Below, in pieces: positions 1-5,260 of a stretch of DNA of 5,260 nucleotides (position 1 is the stretch's first letter; every line of letters begins with the position of its first letter). A program made the position numbers and the translations under genes. The notes under the pieces were generated by a model. It ran no database searches, was not told where the DNA came from, and saw only the letters and a list, made by a program, of their open reading frames with translations. This DNA comes from an uncultured Spirochaetaceae bacterium. GTDB lineage: Bacteria; Spirochaetota; Spirochaetia; Treponematales; Treponemataceae. The stretch spans positions 1-5,260 of the forward strand of contig CACXDK010000156.1 of assembly GCA_902766345.1 (NCBI GenBank), written 5' to 3'.

Positions 1-1032
1 AATAAAGAACCTGGAGAACTTTATGATTTGCTGGCACTCAGAATTATTTGTACGCAGGATAGCGATTGTTATACAATAGTAGGTATTGTTCACAGTTTGT
101 GGAAGCCTCTTGAAGGACGTTTTAAAGACTATATTGCCATGCCAAAGGCTAATGGCTATCAGTCTTTGCATACGACAGTACTTTGTGAAGGAAAGCCTCT
201 TGAAATTCAAATTCGTACTCAATCTATGCATAATATTGCAGAACATGGAGTTGCTTCTCACTGGCTGTATAAAAAGGGAACAAATAAAGATACTGTTCGT
301 GCAGAAGATTTGAGTATTATTAATCAGCTGCGAGAATTGAGGGATGAGCATTTAAGTGATGAAAAGTTCTTTGAGGAACTTAAGAATGAGCTTTTGGGTG
401 ATGAAATCTATGTATTTACGCCAAAAGGAGATGTAAAGCAGCTTCCTGCAGGTGCAAATGCTATTGATTTTGCATATTCAATTCATTCTGCCGTTGGAGA
501 AAAGATTGTTGGAGCAAAGGCTGATGGAAAGATTATTCCTCTTACAGCTCCGTTAAAAAATACGCAGATTGTAGAAATTCTTACAAATCCGCAGGCGCAT
601 CCTACTCAGGCTCAGCTTAAGGCTGTAAAAACAAGTAAGGCTCACCAGAAAATACATTCTTGGCTTGTGGCAAACGACCCTACGTTTATAGATAAAGATG
701 CACTTGCAAAGCGTGAAGCTGAAATTGCTGCAAATATATTGCATTCTCAGCAGATTGCAGAACAGAGGGCAGCCGAAGGAAGACCGCGTAAGCAAAAGAA
801 AAAGGAATCTAATTATACTGGAAGGATACGCATTGAAAATTCTACGAATTTCTTTGTGACTATTGCTCAGTGCTGTAAACCAGAGCCAGGAGATCCTATT
901 GTTGGCTATGTAAGCCGTAAGCGTGGCATTACTGTACATTCTGCCAGCTGTCTGACTTTTTTAAGAATTCCAGACATTGAACACCGTACTGTTCCTGTAG
1001 AATGGGATACTAGCGAAAAAGATAAGAAGTAG
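1..1032 (+). CDS. rel: Rel/SpoT-family (p)ppGpp synthetase, 3' part (5' end outside window)
   Basis: This is the C-terminal 343 residues of a long RelA/SpoT homologue, which makes (and in bifunctional forms hydrolyses) the cytoplasmic alarmone (p)ppGpp. The frame is open from base 1, so the N-terminal HD hydrolase domain and the start of the synthetase lie upstream. Residues 1-90 carry synthetase hallmarks: YDLLALRII, GRFKDY (R40, K42, D43), NGYQSLHTT and EIQIRT. The RxKD form is the one known from bifunctional Rel/SpoT enzymes; monofunctional RelA has ExDD. A TGS domain follows at about 134-195 (DEIYVFTPKGDV start), then a helical, Lys-rich linker. The Cys-rich zinc-finger-like domain spans about 285-335 (C291, C292, H313, C317; PGDPIVGYVSRKRG). 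The protein stops seven residues after VPVEWD, so the C-terminal ACT/RRM domain is absent. Its last 23 bases overlap prmC on the other strand. The family is certain; bifunctionality is inferred because the HD domain is not visible. Confidence 0.96.
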   Translation, partial: NKEPGELYDLLALRIICTQDSDCYTIVGIVHSLWKPLEGRFKDYIAMPKANGYQSLHTTVLCEGKPLEIQIRTQSMHNIAEHGVASHWLYKKGTNKDTVRAEDLSIINQLRELRDEHLSDEKFFEELKNELLGDEIYVFTPKGDVKQLPAGANAIDFAYSIHSAVGEKIVGAKADGKIIPLTAPLKNTQIVEILTNPQAHPTQAQLKAVKTSKAHQKIHSWLVANDPTFIDKDALAKREAEIAANILHSQQIAEQRAAEGRPRKQKKKESNYTGRIRIENSTNFFVTIAQCCKPEPGDPIVGYVSRKRGITVHSASCLTFLRIPDIEHRTVPVEWDTSEKDKK

Positions 1033-1948
1033 AGTTTTTTATTCCAGAAATGTCTCTGAGTTGACCAGAAAGGTCTTTATAGATATGTGTGTCTGAAAGA
1101 CCGTTCTTACGGAAAATATATTCTGTCATTTCTGCATTATATTCTCCAGCTTCTACAATTAATATTCCTTGTGGGGCAAGATGTTCAACTGCCTGCGGTA
1201 CAAGATTTCGCATTATGCCGAGACCGTCATTTTCCCCTGTAGGATTCCCCATAAAGTCAATGTCGCCATCTAATGCAAGAAGTGGCTCGCTTCTGCCATC
1301 CTGTAAAAGCGCTTTTGCTTCTTCGGATGGGATGTATGGCGGATTTGAAACTATTATGTCAAATGTTCCATTTACCATTTGAAATAAGTTTGTGCGTACA
1401 AATTTTACTTTTGATTTTTGTGTTGAAGAGAGTAGTTTTTCTGCATTCTGTCTTGCAATATCTAAAGCTTTGTCGCTAATGTCTGCCATTGTTATGGCTG
1501 GTAAAAATTCTTGATGCACAAGATTCATGTCTGAACAGGCTTTTAAGATACTTAATCCTACACAGCCACTTCCTGTACACATGTCGCAGATTGTAAGAAT
1601 ACGTTCTTTTCGCTTTGTTTTTTCTTTTATGGCATCTAGAGTTTTTTCTATGAGAAGTTCTGTGTCTGGTTTTGGAATGAGTACATCGGGAGTAACAAGA
1701 AAGTCATATCCAAAAAATTCTTTTGTTCCTGTAAGATATGCTATAGGCAGGCCTGTTTTTCGTGCTTGTATATAGGAAGAAAATTGTGCTTCCTGCTCAG
1801 TTGTGACCTCATCATCTCTATGAAAAAGGATGTGTGTCTTGTCGCAGGCAAGCACATATTGCAGAAGGCAGTCTGCATCAAGTTCTGGTGACGGACTTGA
1901 TGCAGATAAAGATTGAATGCCGTTTGCACGTAGTTCACGGATTGTCAT
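1010..1948 (-). CDS. prmC: Release factor glutamine N5-methyltransferase PrmC (HemK)
   Basis: This encodes a 312-residue SAM-dependent methyltransferase that modifies the GGQ glutamine of peptide release factors in the cytoplasm. The N-terminal helical substrate-binding domain covers about residues 1-85 and includes PIAYLTGTKEFFGYDF. A variant of the family signature reads LIPKPDTE at 90-97, where IPRPETE is usual. The SAM loop is DMCTGSGCVG at 122-131 and the catalytic NPPY is at 202-205. The family's EP..ALDG..DGLG segment (221-244) carries roughly 11 extra residues. The protein is somewhat longer than the 277-residue E. coli enzyme. The ATG start overlaps the prfA stop as ATGA. No convincing Shine-Dalgarno sequence precedes it, so translation is probably coupled to prfA. 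The last eight codons (NSTSYLFR) lie in the convergent overlap with rel and look like a non-conserved tail. Bases 1872-1906, codons 15-26, hold a perfect 12-bp inverted repeat. Confidence 0.96.
   Translation of the reverse strand: MTIRELRANGIQSLSASSPSPELDADCLLQYVLACDKTHILFHRDDEVTTEQEAQFSSYIQARKTGLPIAYLTGTKEFFGYDFLVTPDVLIPKPDTELLIEKTLDAIKEKTKRKERILTICDMCTGSGCVGLSILKACSDMNLVHQEFLPAITMADISDKALDIARQNAEKLLSSTQKSKVKFVRTNLFQMVNGTFDIIVSNPPYIPSEEAKALLQDGRSEPLLALDGDIDFMGNPTGENDGLGIMRNLVPQAVEHLAPQGILIVEAGEYNAEMTEYIFRKNGLSDTHIYKDLSGQLRDISGIKNSTSYLFR
1872..1906. repeat. Perfect 12-bp inverted repeat inside prmC
   Basis: TCTGCATCAAGT at 1872-1883 is exactly complementary to ACTTGATGCAGA at 1895-1906, separated by 11 bases. 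In prmC mRNA the structure occupies about +43 to +77 from the start codon and would form a stable stem. The arms encode SASS and LDAD in PrmC. No T-run follows on either strand, so it does not look like an intrinsic terminator. The function is unknown: mRNA structure, protein-binding palindrome, or chance are all possible. Confidence 0.8.
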
Positions 1949-3030
1949 TGTGCTAAATCAGAAATGTCTTTAAACTGCTCTTCTTTTGCGTATACGTTAA
2001 GGGCATCTAAAAGGTTGTCCATGTTACCCATCATAAAGCTTGGCAGGTTGTGTACGGACATATTGATTCTGTGGTCTGTAATTCTGTCCTGAGGAAAGTT
2101 ATAGGTACGGATTTTTTCACTGCGAGCACCAGAACCAACCATGCTCTGTCTTGTTTTTGAGCGTTCTGCCTGCTTTTTGCTTTCTTCCAAATCAAACAGT
2201 CTTGCACGGAGTACTTGGAATGCCTTTGCTTTATTTTTGTGCTGTGATTTTTCATCCTGCTGAATAACTACAATGCCTGTAGGAATGTGTGTCAAACGAA
2301 CAGCCGAGTCAGTTGTGTTAACACACTGTCCACCTGGACCTCCAGCACGCATAACATCTACGCGTACGTCCTCTGGCTTAATGACAATTTCTGTTTCATC
2401 TGCTTCTGGCAGTACTGCAACTGTAGCTGTTGAAGTTTGGAGTCTTCCTTGAGATTCTGTTGCTGGAACACGCTGAACTCTATGAACACCGCTTTCCCAG
2501 CGTAAAGTTCCGTATACAAATTTTCCACTAATAGAAGTAACAATTTTGTTGAATCCACCAACTTCTGTTTCCTGTACTTCCATGCTTTCTGTCTTCCAGC
2601 CTTTGCGTTCTGCAAGATGTGTGTACATTTCCCACAAATCGCGGACAAAAAGACTTGCTTCGTCTCCGCCTGCAGCACTTCGGATTTCAAGAATGATATT
2701 CTTTTCATCAAGAGGATCTGGAGGAATGAGCTTGAACTTTATCTGTTCTTCTAACTTAGGCTTTTGTTCTTCGTATTCTTTAAGCTCTTCTCGTGCAAGT
2801 TCCTTCATGTCGTGATCGTCTTCTTCTGTAATAAGACGAGTATCTTCTTCTATTCCGTTCAAAATTTTTTTGTATTGAGCATACAAATCCATTAAGTCAG
2901 AAAGATACTGATTTTCGCGCATGGTGTCTTTGTATTTTGTCTGATCCTTAACCAAATCTGGATCTGCAATCAGTTTTGACACTTCCTCATAACGCTTTGA
3001 AAGATCTTCAAGTTTCTTTATCAAGTCCAT
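1945..3030 (-). CDS. prfA: Peptide chain release factor 1 (RF1)
   Basis: This encodes a 361-residue class I release factor, the usual length for RF1, which reads UAA and UAG stops in the ribosomal A site and triggers peptide release. Domain 1 is an acidic and lysine-rich helical region (about 1-110). It is followed by the conserved IRSAAGGDEASLF segment. The stop-codon tripeptide is the RF1-type PAT at 189-191 (RVPATESQGR), which excludes RF2. The catalytic GGQ loop is at 233-235 (GGPGGQCVNTTDSAVR), the target of PrmC encoded next in the operon. RF1-type GSGARSEKIRTYNFPQDRITDHR features are at about 299-321. An oddity is LQTS at 197-200: Q198 occupies the place of the histidine normally seen in the R-x-HTS motif. 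The ATG at 3030 gives the canonical MDLIKKLEDL start; only a weak AGAAG lies upstream (3034-3038). No in-frame programmed frameshift is seen, as expected because that belongs to prfB. Confidence 0.98.
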   Translation of the reverse strand: MDLIKKLEDLSKRYEEVSKLIADPDLVKDQTKYKDTMRENQYLSDLMDLYAQYKKILNGIEEDTRLITEEDDHDMKELAREELKEYEEQKPKLEEQIKFKLIPPDPLDEKNIILEIRSAAGGDEASLFVRDLWEMYTHLAERKGWKTESMEVQETEVGGFNKIVTSISGKFVYGTLRWESGVHRVQRVPATESQGRLQTSTATVAVLPEADETEIVIKPEDVRVDVMRAGGPGGQCVNTTDSAVRLTHIPTGIVVIQQDEKSQHKNKAKAFQVLRARLFDLEESKKQAERSKTRQSMVGSGARSEKIRTYNFPQDRITDHRINMSVHNLPSFMMGNMDNLLDALNVYAKEEQFKDISDLAQ

Positions 3031-3131
3031 AATCTTCTATATTACTGATTTTCTTTCATGTATGCAATTACGGCCTGCGGATTTTCTGTTTGGGGTATAA
3101 CATAAGTTTATTAAAAAATAACATGCATTTT

Positions 3132-3160
3132 TTGAATTATTTTTACCTCTTGCCTATAAT
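3132..3160 (+). promoter_or_regulatory. Sigma70-type promoter for the efflux operon
   Basis: A -35 box TTGAAT (3132-3137) and a consensus -10 box TATAAT (3155-3160) are separated by exactly 17 bases. Transcription would begin near 3166-3168, giving a leader of about 30 bases before the ATG at 3196. The region is AT-rich and lies between divergently transcribed prfA and the TolC-like gene. A 7-bp A/T inverted repeat (3113-3119 with 3127-3133) touches the -35 box and could be an operator, though this is weak. This is motif evidence only. Confidence 0.75.
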
Positions 3161-3183
3161 TGTGAATGTCCTGTAAAATATAT

Positions 3184-3190
3184 AAGGAGG
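3184..3190 (+). promoter_or_regulatory. Strong ribosome binding site of the TolC-like gene
   Basis: AAGGAGG lies five bases before the ATG at 3196 and is a near-perfect match to the anti-Shine-Dalgarno sequence. It fixes this start, which also yields a proper signal peptide. It is much stronger than the sites before prfA and prmC. Confidence 0.88.
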
Positions 3191-3195
3191 TTTGA

Positions 3196-4506
3196 ATGAG
3201 TTTAAGAAAACAGACAAAAAGTCTGGTTTTTCTGATGCTTATGTTTTTTCTGGCATGGCATTTGAATGCCCTTTCTCTGTCTGTGGATGATGCAGTAAAA
3301 TATGCACTGGAAGGCAATTTAAGTATAAAACAGAGTGATATAGCATTGCGTTCTTCTAAAAGAGCCAAGACCTTTTCTTGGAATTCTGTTGCTCCTTCAG
3401 TTTCTGCAAATGCACAGATTTCAAAATCTTTACCTGCAATGGGTCTCTTAAAAAACGATGCAGATTATTCTAAAGATCCTACAGTAACAATTGGAGCTAG
3501 TGTTAATATGAAGCTTCATCCATCTGTAGGTACAACTGTAAAAGGTGCTACTTTAAATTATGAAAAGCAGCAGCTGGATTATAATACAGCTGTAAGGACT
3601 GTTGAACTGAATGTCCGTGAAACCTTTTATGGAATTCTGTTTGAGCAGGAAAACATTACTCTTCTAGAAAAAAATCTTGAAACTGCTAAGGGAATTTATG
3701 GATCTAATGTTACTAAATACAATAAAGGTTTGCTTCCCCGTCTTGATGTTTTGAATAGTCAGTTGACATATCAGAATGCAAAAAGCTCTCTTGAAACTGC
3801 AAAAGTTACGCTGGAAAATGATAAGACTGTATTTAAACAGCTTTTGGGGCTTGATTTAGATACTGATATATCTCTTGAAGGTAGTCTTGATGACATTCTT
3901 TCCGTTGGTGAAATTTCAATAGATGATGTTTCAAAACATTCATCAGAGATTGCTTCAATTGAAAAAGAAATTCAGATTGCAAATAATAATCTTCTTGCTG
4001 CAAGATTGAGTGCCTATGCACCATCTCTTTCAGGAAGCTATTCGTACAATTTGAATAAAAGCATGTCAGACAGTTCCGACTGGATGCATGGTGGTACTCT
4101 TTCTTTGGGTGTTTCAATACCGTTGGATGGCTTTATGCCTTGGTCTAGTGGCGTACAAAGCATTGCAAATCAAAAAGATAATATTGAGTCGTTAAAATTG
4201 AAACTTGAAAATGCCAAGCTTTCATTAAAAATTAACTGTCAGTCTTACATGAATAAAATCAAGCAGTTGCAGTCTACAATAAACTTACGCAAGCAAAGTA
4301 TTGACTATGCAAGACAATCTTATGATTTAACGCTTGATGCTTATAATAATGGTAAAAAAGATATTCTTACACTGCAGAGTGCTTCAGATAATCTTCTGCA
4401 GTCAAAAGTAAACCTAAAATCTGAGGCATACAGCCTTATAAAAGCTATTCTTGAATTGGAAAATACGATAGGAGTTCCGTTCGGTACGCTATCGAAAAAG
4501 GAATAA
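3196..4506 (+). CDS. TolC-family outer-membrane efflux protein
   Basis: This encodes a 436-residue outer-membrane exit duct of the OEP/TolC family, which trimerises into a beta-barrel plus periplasmic alpha-helical tunnel for tripartite efflux or type I export. Residues 1-25 are a signal peptide: basic MSLRKQTKS, a hydrophobic core, and likely cleavage after LNA. No lipobox is present, so it is not a lipidated OprM type. Two OEP repeats are visible. The first begins LSVDDAVKYALEGN (28-41), has beta-strand segments at about 66-120, and ends in a helix with GLLPRLDVLNSQLTYQNAKSSLE (178-200) and LLGLD. The second has APSLSGSYSYN (275-285), strands around 300-312, and YNNGKKDILTLQSASDNLL (383-401) before a final ELENTIG. 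It opens an operon with the adaptor 12 bases downstream, parallel to besC-besA of Borrelia. Substrate cannot be told from sequence. Confidence 0.94.
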   Translation: MSLRKQTKSLVFLMLMFFLAWHLNALSLSVDDAVKYALEGNLSIKQSDIALRSSKRAKTFSWNSVAPSVSANAQISKSLPAMGLLKNDADYSKDPTVTIGASVNMKLHPSVGTTVKGATLNYEKQQLDYNTAVRTVELNVRETFYGILFEQENITLLEKNLETAKGIYGSNVTKYNKGLLPRLDVLNSQLTYQNAKSSLETAKVTLENDKTVFKQLLGLDLDTDISLEGSLDDILSVGEISIDDVSKHSSEIASIEKEIQIANNNLLAARLSAYAPSLSGSYSYNLNKSMSDSSDWMHGGTLSLGVSIPLDGFMPWSSGVQSIANQKDNIESLKLKLENAKLSLKINCQSYMNKIKQLQSTINLRKQSIDYARQSYDLTLDAYNNGKKDILTLQSASDNLLQSKVNLKSEAYSLIKAILELENTIGVPFGTLSKKE

Positions 4507-4518
4507 AGGAAGATATTT

Positions 4519-5260
4519 ATGAAATTCGTAAAAGTTGGAATTGCAATTATTGTTTGTGCAGCTCTTATATTTGTGACATATACTTATGTAAACGGTTCAA
4601 AGTCAGCTTCTGGAGCTGGTTTTGGACAGGCTCCGGCTGGTGCTCCTGCAAAAAAGGCTTCTAACTCTAAGTCTAATGGCAAAACTGGTGCTGGCGGTAA
4701 AGGAAGTGGTGCTCCAGGACCGCAGTCTCAGAATGTAACAAGTATTCGCTCTCAGATTGCTACGGTTACTGCTTTGCAGGATTACATATTTACTACTGGT
4801 GAAATTGAACCTCAGACTTCTGTAGATGTGTTTCCTGAAATTGGTGGAAAAATAAAGGAATTGTCTGTAAGTCTTGGTTCTAATGTTAAGAAAGGGGATT
4901 TGCTTGTAAAAATAGATCCTTCTTCTCCGGGAATGCAGTATGCTCTTAATCCTGTGTACTCTCCTATAAGCGGTACTGTTACAACCCTGCCTGTAAAGCA
5001 GGGTATGACTGTTTCTACAGCTACAAAAGTTGCAACTGTCGGTGATGTTGAAAACCTTCAGCTTAAGGCTAGTGTTCCAGAGCGTTTTGTTTCTTCTTTG
5101 CATATCGGCTTAAAAGCAGATGTTACGCTGGAGGCTTATCAGGACATTTTGTTTACTGCAACAGTTGTTAGAGTTTCTCCTGTTGTTGACAGTACAAGCC
5201 GTACAAAAGAAGTTACCCTTAATTTCGATTCAGTTGATTCTCGCATTAATGCCGGCATGT
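4519..5260 (+). CDS. RND-type efflux membrane fusion (periplasmic adaptor) protein, 5' part, hairpin-less
   Basis: The first 247 residues of an HlyD/AcrA-family adaptor, which joins an inner-membrane transporter to a TolC-like duct, are present; the gene runs off the right edge. The ATG at 4519 follows AAGGA (4506-4510) at eight bases and lies 12 bases after the TolC-like stop. Residues 6-22 are a hydrophobic segment acting as membrane anchor or uncleaved signal; Cys13 does not sit in a good lipobox. Residues 27-71 are a low-complexity Gly/Ala/Ser/Lys/Pro linker. Lipoyl half one is about 102-133 (VFPEIGGKIKELSVSLGSNV, then KKGDLLVKID) and half two about 147-176 (YSPISGTVTTLPVKQGMTV). They are joined by only about 13 residues, so the usual coiled-coil hairpin is missing. 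The beta-barrel begins at about 177 and includes VVDSTSRTKEVTL and the terminal NAGM. The adaptor family is clear; the transporter partner is inferred to lie downstream. Confidence 0.92.
   Translation, partial: MKFVKVGIAIIVCAALIFVTYTYVNGSKSASGAGFGQAPAGAPAKKASNSKSNGKTGAGGKGSGAPGPQSQNVTSIRSQIATVTALQDYIFTTGEIEPQTSVDVFPEIGGKIKELSVSLGSNVKKGDLLVKIDPSSPGMQYALNPVYSPISGTVTTLPVKQGMTVSTATKVATVGDVENLQLKASVPERFVSSLHIGLKADVTLEAYQDILFTATVVRVSPVVDSTSRTKEVTLNFDSVDSRINAGM

Noticed and set aside
28..30. TTG as a start codon for a shorter Rel-like protein
   Set aside because: The frame is open from base 1 and the preceding residues (KEPGELYD) fit the synthetase domain, so the gene simply continues off the left edge.
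103..204. 12-base direct repeat AAGCCTCTTGAA at 103-114 and 193-204 in rel
   Set aside because: Both copies encode KPLE in the same frame at conserved family positions; shared codon choice explains it.
1063..1080. GACC-AGAAA-GGTC-TTTAT as a terminator for rel
   Set aside because: The stem is only four base pairs, the T-run is short and interrupted, and the site lies inside prmC.
3031..3131. Promoter for prfA-prmC on the minus strand (TTCAAA, 17 bases, TAATAA)
   Set aside because: The match to consensus is poor in an AT-rich region where such hits are common; a promoter is probably here but I cannot place it.
4371..4402. 8-bp inverted repeat ACTGCAGA / TCTGCAGT in the TolC-like gene
   Set aside because: One or two of this length are expected by chance in a window of this size, and it falls in conserved coding sequence (LQSASDNLLQS).
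4603..5103. Minus-strand open frame of 166 codons opposite the adaptor gene
   Set aside because: Its translation is Arg/Ser/Tyr/Phe-rich with no recognisable motif, and the plus strand encodes a clear adaptor; it is an antisense shadow.
3196..5260. A novel secretion or defence system
   Set aside because: The two genes are recognisable TolC-like and adaptor families in the known order of spirochaete RND efflux operons; only the hairpin-less adaptor is unusual, and BesA is a precedent.

Overview
The window is ordinary chromosomal sequence that is moderately AT-rich and densely coded. It looks like a spirochaete, most likely a Treponema relative. I infer this from gene content: a bifunctional-type Rel that ends after its Cys-rich domain, an RF1 with the GGQCVN form, and above all a TolC-like protein followed by an RND adaptor with no alpha-helical hairpin. 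That order and adaptor type match the BesC-BesA pair of Borrelia. No marker in the window fixes the genus.

Layout from left to right. Bases 1-1032 (+) are the 3' part of a rel (RelA/SpoT homologue) gene, whose hydrolase half lies off the left edge. It converges tail to tail with prmC, and the two coding regions overlap by 23 bases. On the minus strand, prfA (RF1, 3030-1945) and prmC (1948-1010) form a two-gene unit joined by a 4-base ATGA overlap. PrmC methylates the glutamine of the GGQ motif of RF1, so enzyme and substrate are co-expressed. A 165-base divergent intergenic region (3031-3195) holds a near-consensus sigma70-type promoter and a strong ribosome binding site facing right. It drives a TolC-family outer-membrane protein (3196-4506) and, 12 bases later, an RND-type membrane fusion protein (4519 to the right edge, incomplete). 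The inner-membrane transporter is expected just past the right edge.

No RNA genes, mobile elements, CRISPR arrays or gene-free stretches over 300 bases were found. I see no clear new system. The points most worth a second look are a perfect 12-bp inverted repeat near the 5' end of prmC, the hairpin-less adaptor with a long low-complexity linker, a glutamine in place of the usual codon-recognition histidine of RF1, and a Rel that lacks its ACT domain and runs into its convergent neighbour.
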